Of a stretch of 64,000 bases of DNA, positions 36,561 to 45,136 are shown piece by piece (the stretch's first letter is position 1; every line of letters starts with the position of its first letter). Source of the DNA: an uncultured Flavobacteriales bacterium (lineage in GTDB: Bacteria > Bacteroidota > Bacteroidia > Flavobacteriales_D > Crocinitomicaceae); assembly GCA_913054135.1 (NCBI GenBank), contig CAJXJK010000002.1:124001-188000 (forward strand). The letters are read 5' to 3'. Made by a program: the position numbers and the translations under genes. A model generated the notes under the pieces. The model had not been told where the DNA came from and searched no databases. It saw only the letters and a list, made by a program, of their open reading frames with translations.

Positions 36561-37064
36561 ATGGGAGCTCTGAAGACGAAATTCTTAAAAAAGAAGACTG
36601 ATTTATCAGTTAAAAGAGAGGTGTGGCTTAAAAACCCCAACGAAATCAAGAAGATATTACTGATTTCTAATTCTGACTCCAAAAGTCTGAAAAGAAAAGT
36701 TGAAGAAGTCTTTTCTTCTGCAGGCGTCCACCATCTGTTCCATAGAGAGATAAAAGAAGACACCACAGTGGGCTTCTATTATTCAGTACATAGATCAGAC
36801 TTTGGCTTAACTGGTAGTTTAAAGAATGAAAAACTTCAAAATCTGACAAAAATGGATTTTGACTTATTAATTGATCTGTCTAAAGAGTCTCCATTATTAC
36901 CATATTTTGTTAATCAGTCAAAATCAAATCTAAAAGTCGGCGCTTTAAATTCTAAGAGAGTTTTAGCCTATGATATTTTGGTTGACTTTAACGGGAATGA
37001 TTCAGATAAAATAAATAATATTTACAACCATTTAAATTTACTAAAACAAGATGCAAAAATTTAA
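36561..37064 (+). CDS. Conserved Bacteroidota protein of unknown function between ligA and dapA
   Basis: A 167-residue soluble protein that starts directly after the ligA stop (TAGATG) and overlaps dapA by 14 bases. It has no signal peptide or membrane helix and no enzyme motif. It begins very basic (KTKFLKKKTDLSVKREV) and has a Rossmann-like alternation (KKILLISNSDSKSLK, TKMDFDLLIDLSKE, KVGALNSKRVLAYDILVDF). I believe it resembles the DUF6913 group found next to dapA in related genomes, but I cannot verify that. Function unknown. Confidence 0.75.
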   Translation: MGALKTKFLKKKTDLSVKREVWLKNPNEIKKILLISNSDSKSLKRKVEEVFSSAGVHHLFHREIKEDTTVGFYYSVHRSDFGLTGSLKNEKLQNLTKMDFDLLIDLSKESPLLPYFVNQSKSNLKVGALNSKRVLAYDILVDFNGNDSDKINNIYNHLNLLKQDAKI

Positions 37065-37944
37065 AGGATTAGGAGTCGCAATGGTCACTCCATTTTCTGC
37101 TGACGGAAGCATTGACATTCCAGCATTAGAAAAACTTACAAACTTCTTAATTGATGGAGGAGTTGACTATCTAGTTGTGCAAGGAACAACTGGTGAATCA
37201 CCTGTTTTATCAAAAGAAGAGAAGCAAAAAACGCTTGACGTGGTTGCAAAGGCCAATAATGGACGAAAACCCATTGTTTTCGGTATCGGAGGAAACAACA
37301 CGCAATCTGTTGAAAACGATTTAAAAACGTTTAAACTCGACAATGTAGATGCAATTCTATCTGCTTCTCCTTATTATAACAAGCCAACCCAAGAAGGAAT
37401 TTATCAGCATTATAAAAAGCTTACTGAAGCGACTGAATTACCAATAATTCTTTACAATGTTCCGGGGAGAACAGCATCAAATATGGACGCTAAAACTACC
37501 CTGAGATTAGCTCAAGATTTTAATAACATTATTGCAGTCAAAGAGGCTTCAGGAAGTATGGATCAAATCATGGAAATAATCCATAATAAACCAAATGACT
37601 TTTTAGTTATTTCTGGAGATGATGCCATCACTTTACCAATTCTTTCAGCTGGTGGAGATGGCGTAATTTCAGTTGTAGGAAATGGATATCCTTATGCGTT
37701 CGGAAAAATGGTAAGCTCTTGCTTGACCGGAGATTTTGAAACAGGAAGAAAGTATCATTATGAAATCCTTCCAATCATCAACCCTTTGTTTTCAGAAGGA
37801 AACCCAGCAGGAATAAAAGAAAGCTTGGCCGATCAAGGCATAATGGAAAATCATGTAAGACTTCCATTAGTAAGTGTAAGTGAGCCATTAAAAGACAAAA
37901 TTATTACGCTAGGCCGTAACATAAATAAGGCTTTCCCGTACTAG
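37051..37944 (+). CDS. dapA: 4-hydroxy-tetrahydrodipicolinate synthase
   Basis: Condenses pyruvate with aspartate semialdehyde in the lysine and meso-diaminopimelate pathway. The 297-residue TIM barrel holds the substrate loop VQGTTGESPVLS, the Tyr of ILYNVPGRTASN (about 134) and the Schiff-base Lys in IIAVKEASGSMDQ (about 162). Length and motifs are typical. Its start overlaps the unknown gene by 14 bases, so it is expressed from the ligA transcript. A promoter for the next gene lies immediately downstream. Confidence 0.97.
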   Translation: MQKFKGLGVAMVTPFSADGSIDIPALEKLTNFLIDGGVDYLVVQGTTGESPVLSKEEKQKTLDVVAKANNGRKPIVFGIGGNNTQSVENDLKTFKLDNVDAILSASPYYNKPTQEGIYQHYKKLTEATELPIILYNVPGRTASNMDAKTTLRLAQDFNNIIAVKEASGSMDQIMEIIHNKPNDFLVISGDDAITLPILSAGGDGVISVVGNGYPYAFGKMVSSCLTGDFETGRKYHYEILPIINPLFSEGNPAGIKESLADQGIMENHVRLPLVSVSEPLKDKIITLGRNINKAFPY

Positions 37945-37958
37945 AAGGAAAAAAATAG

Positions 37959-37966
37959 TATATTTG
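37959..37966 (+). promoter_or_regulatory. -7 promoter element (TATATTTG) before the lipoprotein/secreted protein pair
   Basis: Perfect TAnnTTTG match, 40 bases before the ATG at 38006 and 15 bases after the dapA stop. It probably drives both 38006 and 38908. Confidence 0.55.
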
Positions 37967-38005
37967 TTTCACTTGATATATTCGAGATTATAAACCTTAG
38001 ATTGA

Positions 38006-38899
38006 ATGAAAAATAAAAATGTATATCGCGGTTTGCTTGCTGTTTCAGCAATAGCTGTGATGACTAGCTGTAGTGGCGATAGTGATACTGTTGAAAATAA
38101 TGACAACATTATTGAAGCAGCTGACACTGTTGTAGAAGTAAATGATGCCTTAGAAGTGGAATACTCTGTTCCTACACCAAACGAGTTGTTTGAGATTGTT
38201 AAACTGCAAGGCGGTGAGCAAAAAGTAGGATTAGTTAACCCTCTTGAAAATAGAGATAACTATGTTGAAACTAAAGAGAAAGCATTAAACTTTGGGGTTT
38301 ATTCGGCTGACTTAGCTTACATGAGCTGTTTTGGTGTTGGTACTGAATTCTTAATGTATATGAAAACCATTGAAGAAATGGGAGATGAATTAGGAATTTC
38401 TGGTGCTTTTGATACTGACCTAATGGACAGAATTGAAAACAATGAAGGAGACACTGATTCATTATTCGCAATTTCAAATGAAACTTATTACGATTCTTAC
38501 CTCTACTTAGAGGAAAATGGAAAAGGAATGGAGCTTTCATTAATAATGGGAGCTGGATACATTGAGAGTCTTTATATTATCTGTCAATTGACAAATGGTT
38601 ACGAAGAAGGAGATCCTATCATTGAAAAAATTGGAGATCAAAAATTAGTTCTTGAAAATTTAATGGAATTTTTAGCAACATATCAAGATGATGAGAACGT
38701 AGCTGAAATGACAAATGACTTAATGTCTTTACAAGAGGTATTTGAGATTAGCATGGACTTTGAAGAGTCTGGTACGAACGTTGATAATAATGATGGTAAG
38801 TTAGTTCTTTCCGGTGGTGGTTCGTTCAAAATGAATGAGCAAGCATTAAAAGACATCACGGCGAAGATTACTGAAATGAGAGAAAACATTATTAAATAA
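38006..38899 (+). CDS. Lipoprotein of unknown function, helical
   Basis: A 297-residue exported protein with signal peptide and lipobox (VMTSC, Cys22). The mature protein begins with a long acidic Asp/Asn/Glu linker, then a mostly helical domain of about 230 residues with phrases such as NFGVYSADLAYMSCFG and MGAGYIESLYIICQLTNGYE. I recall similar unknown lipoproteins in Bacteroidota but no function. It has its own promoter and is followed 8 bases later by a secreted protein, which is probably its partner. Confidence 0.75.
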   Translation: MKNKNVYRGLLAVSAIAVMTSCSGDSDTVENNDNIIEAADTVVEVNDALEVEYSVPTPNELFEIVKLQGGEQKVGLVNPLENRDNYVETKEKALNFGVYSADLAYMSCFGVGTEFLMYMKTIEEMGDELGISGAFDTDLMDRIENNEGDTDSLFAISNETYYDSYLYLEENGKGMELSLIMGAGYIESLYIICQLTNGYEEGDPIIEKIGDQKLVLENLMEFLATYQDDENVAEMTNDLMSLQEVFEISMDFEESGTNVDNNDGKLVLSGGGSFKMNEQALKDITAKITEMRENIIK

Positions 38900-38907
38900 T
38901 TAGAACT

Positions 38908-39438
38908 ATGAAAAGAGCATTAATTTTAGGAGTGGCGTTAGTTGGGTTCATAGCAATCCAAGCTTATTCTCAATGTCAGAAGACGCACTATTTTTGTACA
39001 TCATTACTTGACAAAGAAAAACAACAAGAGTTCTGGAACTTGAACAACCAATCAAAAAGTGCAACCTTTGAAAAAGGAAAAGTTTATAAGATGTCGTTCA
39101 TAGCATATAAAGGATTCGACTACAGAATTTCAGTATGTACTGATGTTGTTGAAGGTGGAGACAAAGTGAGATATGAATTATTTCATGATGCAATCGTTCG
39201 TGTGAAAGATGAGTACGGAAACACAAATATCCAACGTAAAAAAGAATCTTTATATAACAACCAGGATGACAACTTAAGTCCTTCAGTTGAATTCACTGTT
39301 GATAAAACAAAGAAATTCTACATTGATGTAAATGTCCCTGTTGGTGGAGAATCTAAAAACAGAAAACTAAGTAAAACAGATAACGTTTGCGTAGGAGTTC
39401 TTCTTGAACACAAGAAAGCTGCTAAATTAGGATTCTAG
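38908..39438 (+). CDS. Secreted protein of unknown function
   Basis: A 176-residue protein with a signal peptide (residues 1-22, ending AYSQ). The mature part starts CQKTHYFCTSLLDKE with two cysteines that may pair, then beta-rich segments (KGKVYKMSFIAYKGFDYRISVCTD) and Lys-rich stretches. There is no recognisable family, T9SS tail or membrane segment. It is 8 bases after the lipoprotein gene and is followed by a strong terminator, so the two form a small operon. Confidence 0.7.
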   Translation: MKRALILGVALVGFIAIQAYSQCQKTHYFCTSLLDKEKQQEFWNLNNQSKSATFEKGKVYKMSFIAYKGFDYRISVCTDVVEGGDKVRYELFHDAIVRVKDEYGNTNIQRKKESLYNNQDDNLSPSVEFTVDKTKKFYIDVNVPVGGESKNRKLSKTDNVCVGVLLEHKKAAKLGF

Positions 39439-39458
39439 AATTTTAATAAAACATTTAC

Positions 39459-39492
39459 AACCCTGACCGCCTTTGTGTAGTCAGGGTTTTTT
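39459..39492 (+). terminator. Intrinsic terminator after the 38006-39438 operon
   Basis: AACCCTGAC (39459-39467) pairs perfectly with GTCAGGGTT (39480-39488), followed by a T tract to 39492. The next ATG is nine bases later. Confidence 0.85.
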
Positions 39493-39500
39493 AATTGAAT

Positions 39501-40526
39501 ATGATTTCTGAAAACATACAAAACCTGCTCGAAAACATAAAAGCAGCAAAGAATATCGTCATCACTGCGCACAAAAGTCCTGATGGCGATAGCATAGGGT
39601 CTTCATTAGGTCTTTTTCATTTCCTCAAACAATTTGAAGCAGATGTTACTATATGTCATCCTGATAAAGCTCCACCTTTTTTAGAATGGATGCCTGGCTT
39701 TGAGTCAGTAAATGATCTTGAATCCCAAGAAGACAAGGTTATTGACCTTATGAGTAATGCTGATTTGATTTTCTGTCTAGACTACAATTCTTCTTCTAGA
39801 ATTGGGCATTTAGAAAAGTACTTAATCAAATCTGAAGCTAAAAAAGTGATGATTGATCATCACAGAGACCCAGATATGGAGTTTTGTGATATTGTATTCT
39901 CAGATATAACATCTTGCTCTACTGCTCAATTGATTTACGAAATCATTATAGCTTCAGGATATGAGAAAAGGATTAATCAAGAGGTAGCAACCGCACTATA
40001 TACGGGAATTGTGACTGATACGGGATCTTTTCGCTTCTCCTCTACCCTGCCAAAAACTCACAACATTGTTGCCAAGTTAATGGAGACAGGTTTTAATCAC
40101 TCTCTCGTACACGAACAGATTTATGATGCAAACTCACTTGACAGAATCAAGTTAACGAGTTTTGCAATGCTTGAAAAACTAGAAATCCTTCATAACGGAA
40201 TGATCTCTTACATTTCATTAACACAAAATGAATTAAAAAGATTCAATGCTGGAAAAGGCGATACAGAAGGTTTAGTCAACATGGCATTGGGAATTCAAGG
40301 TGTTAGAATGGCTGTGTTTTTAAAGGAATCAGATGGAATTATCAAGATGAGTTTCAGATCAAAAGGAGTGATTCCTGTTAGTGATATGGCTTCAAAACAC
40401 TTTCAAGGAGGCGGGCATCTAAACGCTTCTGGTGGAAAATTTGTTGGAAACATCAATAATGCAATCGAAAAGCTAGTAACAATTCTTCCTAATTTCGTTA
40501 AAGAAAACAAAGCACTCTTTGAATGA
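39501..40526 (+). CDS. DHH/DHHA1 phosphoesterase, NrnA-like
   Basis: A 341-residue metal-dependent phosphoesterase. DHH signatures: HKSPDGDSIGSSLGL, FCLDYNSSSRIG and MIDHHRDPDMEF; the C-terminal DHHA1 substrate site is GGGHLNASGGKF. NrnA-type enzymes degrade short oligoribonucleotides and pAp in the cytoplasm, as inferred here. The ATG at 39501 is used; an in-frame TTG six bases earlier would abut the terminator. It overlaps the GldI-like gene by four bases, and the same order (nrnA-like, then FKBP) is conserved in gliding Bacteroidota. Confidence 0.92.
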   Translation: MISENIQNLLENIKAAKNIVITAHKSPDGDSIGSSLGLFHFLKQFEADVTICHPDKAPPFLEWMPGFESVNDLESQEDKVIDLMSNADLIFCLDYNSSSRIGHLEKYLIKSEAKKVMIDHHRDPDMEFCDIVFSDITSCSTAQLIYEIIIASGYEKRINQEVATALYTGIVTDTGSFRFSSTLPKTHNIVAKLMETGFNHSLVHEQIYDANSLDRIKLTSFAMLEKLEILHNGMISYISLTQNELKRFNAGKGDTEGLVNMALGIQGVRMAVFLKESDGIIKMSFRSKGVIPVSDMASKHFQGGGHLNASGGKFVGNINNAIEKLVTILPNFVKENKALFE

Positions 40527-41062
40527 AATTTTTGACCATCCTTTCGCTTTTAATTGTCTTCACTAGCTGTGGAGATGACAAGGTTATTGAACAAGTTGAT
40601 GATTCTGGCTGGAATCAGGACGTTTCAATAGAGATGAATCAAGTTTTTGCAGCAGAAGAAGATGAAGAAATAGAGAACTATTTGAGTCATAGACCTGATT
40701 GGCAAATGCAAAAGACTGGTACAGGACTGCGTTATTTCATCTATGAAAAAACTGAATATAGCGACACAGCTCTCGTCGGAGACCATGTTCTCGTAGATTT
40801 CAGCATAGAATTGCTAGATGGAACCATCTGTTATGATTCCTCAGAAGATGGACCAGAAACATTTGAAATTGAAAAGGCTGATATTGAGTCAGGGCTTCAC
40901 GAAGCTATGCAACTTATGTGCACTGGAGATAAGGGTTTATTCGTATTACCTTCTCAATTAGCTCACGGATTAATTGGGGATGAAGACAAAATCCCGCCAT
41001 TAACTCCTGTAATTTACAATATCCAACTTTTAGAAATTGCTCATCAATCTGATGCACCATGA
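40523..41062 (+). CDS. GldI-like FKBP-type peptidyl-prolyl isomerase lipoprotein
   Basis: A 179-residue lipoprotein (signal LTILSLLIVFTSC, lipobox Cys16). The mature region has an FKBP domain (about 75-172) with phrases VGDHVLVDFSIELLDGT, SGLHEAMQLMCTGDKGLFV and PVIYNIQLLEI. By position after an NrnA-like gene and by length it resembles GldI, a lipoprotein needed for gliding motility and T9SS function in Flavobacterium. The name is inferred; the catalytic pocket is only partly conserved. It overlaps both neighbours by four bases. Confidence 0.8.
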   Translation: MKFLTILSLLIVFTSCGDDKVIEQVDDSGWNQDVSIEMNQVFAAEEDEEIENYLSHRPDWQMQKTGTGLRYFIYEKTEYSDTALVGDHVLVDFSIELLDGTICYDSSEDGPETFEIEKADIESGLHEAMQLMCTGDKGLFVLPSQLAHGLIGDEDKIPPLTPVIYNIQLLEIAHQSDAP

Positions 41063-41925
41063 AAAAAACCATCTTCTTTTCTTTAATATTAGTCTTGATG
41101 TACTCATGTCAGCTTGATGGCATTGACGATCAGGTTGAAGACAACAGCATAATTCAAAACTTGGGTAACGACACTGTTGATACAATTGATGAAAACATGT
41201 TGCTAAATGACACCATAAATGGTGAAGCAAATGAAATGGTTTTTCAAAGAGATGACGGATTAAGAGTAGAATGGGAAATCAAAAAAGAAGAAAATAAAAT
41301 TGAGCTAAATGATGTCGTAATGGTTAATTACACTGCACGTGTAGCCGCAGGAGAAGTGTATGACACTAATGAGAAACTGGGAAAACCAGTTCCTTTGAAA
41401 TCAAATATTGGAATGATGATTCCGGGTTGGGAAGCAGGCCTATTGGAAATGTGTGAAGGAGACAAGGGAAGAATTATGATTCCAGCCTCTTTGGGATATG
41501 GAGAAGATGGCTACATGACTGTAGTTCCTCCGAGAGCTGATATCATTGTGGATATCGAAATTGTATCTATCGTTAAGCCAATAGTTTTGGATGATGGCGT
41601 AAAGGTTTACAAATGGAATTCAGTGTCAGAGGGCAAAACTCCTGAAAAGAATCAAGAAATCACATTTGACTATTTCGCCTACAAAAAGGGAAAAGAGAAA
41701 GGCATGTATGACAACAGCTATCAAAACGAAACAGCATTCAGTTTCAAATATCAAAACGCATCTGTTGTTGATGGATTACATATCGGAATGTCTGTAATGA
41801 AAGAAGGCGAAAGCGCCTTCTTCGAAATACCTGCGAGGGCTGGATATGGCTCTAAAGGATTGTTGGACCTAGTGCCAAAGAATACAGATATCGTTTATGA
41901 TGTGAGAATAGAGAGTATTTTGTAA
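41059..41925 (+). CDS. Lipoprotein with two tandem FKBP domains
   Basis: A 288-residue lipoprotein (signal FFSLILVLMYSC, Cys17) with two FKBP-type modules: the first at about 90-175 (VVMVNYTARVAAGEVYDT, IPGWEAGLLEMCEGDKGR, IPASLGYGEDGYM) looks catalytically complete; the second at about 195-288 (EITFDYFAYKKGKEKGM, GLHIGMSVMKEGES) is degenerate. It presumably accelerates folding of envelope or T9SS proteins. The start overlaps the GldI-like gene by four bases and it is the last gene of the operon. Confidence 0.88.
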   Translation: MKKTIFFSLILVLMYSCQLDGIDDQVEDNSIIQNLGNDTVDTIDENMLLNDTINGEANEMVFQRDDGLRVEWEIKKEENKIELNDVVMVNYTARVAAGEVYDTNEKLGKPVPLKSNIGMMIPGWEAGLLEMCEGDKGRIMIPASLGYGEDGYMTVVPPRADIIVDIEIVSIVKPIVLDDGVKVYKWNSVSEGKTPEKNQEITFDYFAYKKGKEKGMYDNSYQNETAFSFKYQNASVVDGLHIGMSVMKEGESAFFEIPARAGYGSKGLLDLVPKNTDIVYDVRIESIL

Positions 41926-42189
41926 TACTCTTTACTGGACTATTCTATATGTCATTTTATTGATTATTTCTAATTGGAATATCTAAATGGAGATGCAACT
42001 TCATTATCTATCTACTCGTCACATTTTTGTTAAGCTTATTTAAGATTTTATTGTTCACTAGACAACTATTGATATCTGCCTTTGTATATAGAATAGAAAC
42101 AACAGAATTTTAACCGTGTTTAAACCTATTGGAAATATGAAAAATGATTGATTTTGAGTAAATTACTCTCTATCTAAAGCTGACCACAA

Positions 42190-42741
42190 CTGGATCAAGA
42201 GCGATTAATAAAGAAGTTTCGAAAAGGAAACAAAAGTGCGTTTGACACCATCTACGCAAAGTATTGTGATGCAATGTACAATATCTGTATGCGCTATACT
42301 AAGAACGAAGATGAAGCTGCAGACATATTGCAAGATGCCTTTATTAAGATTTATGAAAAGAGAGAGCTATTTGATCCTCAATACAGTATTGGTGCTTGGA
42401 TTAAGCGAATTGTGATGAATGAAGCAATCAATCATTATAGAGTCAACAAAAGGTTCGAATTTATTGAAGACGAGAGCTATTTTGAAGAGGAAGAAGAAGC
42501 CATTGAAGTAGTTGAAGAAACTAACCTTGGTGAAAAATTAAAAGGAGTAATTGACTCCTTACCTCCAGGCTATCAAGTCGTATTTAAAATGTACGTGATT
42601 GAAAATTTGACACACAAAGAAATTGCCCAATATTTAAATGTAAGCGAAAACACCTCAAAAACGCAACTTTCAAAAGCAAGAAAAATGCTAAAAAGCAAAT
42701 TAGAAGAGTTGCAAATAACCAGAAGTACAATTGAACAATGA
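42190..42741 (+). CDS. ECF-type RNA polymerase sigma factor with non-ATG start
   Basis: A 183-residue sigma-70 family ECF factor. Region 2 is visible (CRYTKNEDE-like MRYTKNEDEAADILQDAFI and IKRIVMNEAINHYRV) and region 4 ends with LTHKEIAQYLNVSENTSK and RKMLKSK. The first ATG in frame is 42274, but that would delete the first helix of region 2. The frame is open to a stop at 42181-42183 and reads LDQERLIKKFRKGNKSAFDTIY, the expected N-terminus. No ATG, GTG or TTG lies in that interval; the CTG at 42190 is the best start. It overlaps the anti-sigma-like gene by four bases. Confidence 0.85.
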   Translation: MDQERLIKKFRKGNKSAFDTIYAKYCDAMYNICMRYTKNEDEAADILQDAFIKIYEKRELFDPQYSIGAWIKRIVMNEAINHYRVNKRFEFIEDESYFEEEEEAIEVVEETNLGEKLKGVIDSLPPGYQVVFKMYVIENLTHKEIAQYLNVSENTSKTQLSKARKMLKSKLEELQITRSTIEQ

Positions 42742-44306
42742 GTAAAGAATTTAAAAATATTGACGAGCTGTTTAAGGCAGAGCTTGGTGGTACAACCGCC
42801 AAGGCACCAGCTCATGTCAAGGCAAATATCGACAAGGCTATAGGCTTTGGTGGCAGAAAAAAACTGCTTTGGTTTTTATTACCCCTAGTTGTGATCGGAA
42901 TTGCAACTCCTCTGCTCTACAATCAATTCAGTGCTGACACTGATAATAATCTTGCTATCACTGATTCAATTGAATCTCAGAATTCTTCATCATCTGCCAA
43001 TGAGAATGAATTAAGCTCTTCAACGGAAATCACTACAGATAATTCATCAAATGGAATGTCCGACAAGAATGGCGCAAACGCACCTGAAAATAATTCAACT
43101 ACTGATAATCAAACGAATGATAGCCATTTGACTAACTCTGATGAAGATCAGAATTCAACTTTTGATTCTAATTCTAACTCACAAAAATCTAACCTAGATA
43201 AAACTGATTCAAAATTTTCTTCCAACAAAGTTGATGACAATGGAATCAAAAAGACCGTAAACACTGACAAGATCATCAAGAAAGATGAAAAACCTGAACT
43301 TGTGGATACTAAAACTAAAGATGACGATTTGGTGACAAAGTCAGATGACAAAAAAGTAATTCCTGATGACATTCAAGCTACACAAATTGACAGCTCATTG
43401 ATAGAAAAGGATGAATTAGCTGATGTGAAAAAGTCAAGCTCTGATAGCCTTATAGACCCATCAGATGAGATTAACGACAACACTCTTAATCCATCAGACT
43501 CGCTCATTAACAACAATTCAACGAACGACATGGCAGAGGTTGACTCTACATTAGAGCAACCGGACATTAATATTGATGTACCCAATGAAAAATACAATCC
43601 TTGGATATTAACAACAACTGCAGGAATCAATCTTAAAAAGTCAAACCTAACAATTCCGACCACCGGAGATAGTATGAGTTCTTTTCATAATATCAATGAC
43701 AAAATGGGGCATTCGGCTCAAATTGATATTGCATATAGAATGAAGAATAGCTTGACTTTTGGAGCTGGAATTGGGTACTCTTCATTTATTGAGAACTACA
43801 CTTACTTTAAAGAAGAAAATGTTTTGACTGACACCCTTTTTACATGGGTATATACTCAAGACTCAATGCAAGACACGAATATGAATTGGATCTACTGGCA
43901 AGACTCCACTCAAAATGAATCTTATGTTTATGAAAACCAGGAAGTATATAATGCGAATGGAACAAATCATAACACCTACTTAAACATTCCTATTAGTATA
44001 GGGACGAATCTTGATTTCGGTAAGTTCAGATGGGATTTGTATGCGCAAGGTCGATTTAATTTGCTTTTGAGATCTAGAACAACCTACGTTGAAGCTGACC
44101 AAATCATAGTAGTTCCTCAGGGATCTTTTAAGAATAGCTATTTTGACCTCATTGTGGGCACAAACTTACATTACAATATTTTTGGAAATCTGTATGTGAC
44201 AGGAACTGTGCGGTACAAAGCACCTACTTCAAAGGTATACTACCCAACACTAACAAATAGATTTCAAAATGTTCATGTGGGAGTAGGATTCAGCTTGAAT
44301 TTCTAG
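42738..44306 (+). CDS. Putative anti-sigma factor fused to an outer-membrane beta-barrel
   Basis: A 522-residue protein coupled to the ECF gene (ATGA overlap). Residues 1-40 (NIDELFKAELGGTTAKAPAHV) resemble the short cytoplasmic segment of Bacteroidota anti-sigma-like proteins. A membrane helix follows (43-61), then about 220 residues of low-complexity Asp/Ser/Asn/Lys-rich sequence, then a C-terminal beta-rich domain of about 235 residues (NPWILTTTAGINLKKS, LTFGAGIGYSSF, NVHVGVGFSLNF) that ends in Phe like an outer-membrane barrel. It would span the inner membrane, periplasm and outer membrane. The role in sigma control is inferred from context. Confidence 0.8.
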   Translation: MSKEFKNIDELFKAELGGTTAKAPAHVKANIDKAIGFGGRKKLLWFLLPLVVIGIATPLLYNQFSADTDNNLAITDSIESQNSSSSANENELSSSTEITTDNSSNGMSDKNGANAPENNSTTDNQTNDSHLTNSDEDQNSTFDSNSNSQKSNLDKTDSKFSSNKVDDNGIKKTVNTDKIIKKDEKPELVDTKTKDDDLVTKSDDKKVIPDDIQATQIDSSLIEKDELADVKKSSSDSLIDPSDEINDNTLNPSDSLINNNSTNDMAEVDSTLEQPDINIDVPNEKYNPWILTTTAGINLKKSNLTIPTTGDSMSSFHNINDKMGHSAQIDIAYRMKNSLTFGAGIGYSSFIENYTYFKEENVLTDTLFTWVYTQDSMQDTNMNWIYWQDSTQNESYVYENQEVYNANGTNHNTYLNIPISIGTNLDFGKFRWDLYAQGRFNLLLRSRTTYVEADQIIVVPQGSFKNSYFDLIVGTNLHYNIFGNLYVTGTVRYKAPTSKVYYPTLTNRFQNVHVGVGFSLNF

Positions 44307-44307
44307 T

Positions 44308-44958
44308 CTAAAAGTAACCCGCAATAACTCCGGCTGTGTGACCTCTTCGTCGGCCTCTGTACTTTTTAGCCTTAGTCATTTGCACTTCAAAAGTATGGCA
44401 CTTAGTAGAAAGAGCTTCTATTGTCAAATATTTGGTGTAAAACCCATCAGCTGCTACAACAAGGTAAACCTTTTTACCTAGGTGCTCTCTATCTAATTGA
44501 AATTCAAATTTCCCATCTTTGGTCACTTCGATTTCAACAGATTCCATTCCTTTTACAGTATAAGTCACTTTTGCCTGTAACGGTCTATTATGATGATTTG
44601 TAATCTCCCCCATCACAAATGCACTCTCGGCCACAACTTCTGTATATTTTACAGATGTATCAAGATTATCAACGGTTTGACTAAACAGGGTTGTGACATT
44701 AAATCCCAATACGAAAATAGCTGCAAAAGCAATTCTGAAAAAATTCTGAACTGTTGTTCGACTATCTGACTGAGCTACGGTTGAATCAAAAACGCCACAA
44801 CTAATCGTTGGGTCTTCTATTCTAATTTTCGAAATCTCATCCAAAGACTTACCTCTGAAATCGTGAATATTCTTTGAACATGTTTGACAAAACAAACCAC
44901 ATTCTGTTTTTGGCATGTCTGAAACAGACTCTGGACAATCGTAACTAATTTGGATCAT
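44308..44958 (-). CDS. Cys-motif membrane protein with carboxypeptidase-regulatory-like domain
   Basis: A 216-residue protein. The cytoplasmic N-terminus has cysteines spaced as in a small zinc site (DCPES ... CGLFCQTCSKNIHDF, about residues 8-33) and resembles an N-terminal motif seen on many Bacteroidota envelope proteins. One membrane helix lies at about 73-92, followed by a carboxypeptidase D regulatory-like beta sandwich (VMGEITNHHNRPLQAKV) and a basic RGRRRG tail. It converges with the barrel protein gene with one base between them. Function unknown; the zinc-like site may sense redox or metal state. Confidence 0.72.
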   Translation of the reverse strand: MIQISYDCPESVSDMPKTECGLFCQTCSKNIHDFRGKSLDEISKIRIEDPTISCGVFDSTVAQSDSRTTVQNFFRIAFAAIFVLGFNVTTLFSQTVDNLDTSVKYTEVVAESAFVMGEITNHHNRPLQAKVTYTVKGMESVEIEVTKDGKFEFQLDREHLGKKVYLVVAADGFYTKYLTIEALSTKCHTFEVQMTKAKKYRGRRRGHTAGVIAGYF

Positions 44959-45007
44959 AATTGATAAATATCTTTCAATCTATGAAAATTATGAATGCCT
45001 TCAAAAT

Positions 45008-45121
45008 TCAATCGATTTCGAAGTCATCCAATGATTCTGTTTTATCAGCTGATTTCTCTATTTGAGCTGTAGGCTTCTTTCTAAAGAGCAGTATCAAGCA
45101 AAGGAGGGATACAACTGCCAT
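45008..45121 (-). CDS. Short membrane-helix reading frame in frame behind an amber codon
   Basis: A 37-codon reading frame starting MAVVSLLCLILLF and continuing with a basic then acidic tail ending DDFEID. It is exactly in frame with the Yip1-like gene: the TAG at 45137-45139 is followed by five sense codons and then this ATG. It could be a coupled small protein, the tail of a longer ancestral protein cut by a nonsense mutation, or a readthrough extension. The upstream protein ends abruptly after FLFNVYY, which fits loss of the last helix. Confidence 0.45.
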   Translation of the reverse strand: MAVVSLLCLILLFRKKPTAQIEKSADKTESLDDFEID

Positions 45122-45136
45122 TAAGGTTCCGAAACT

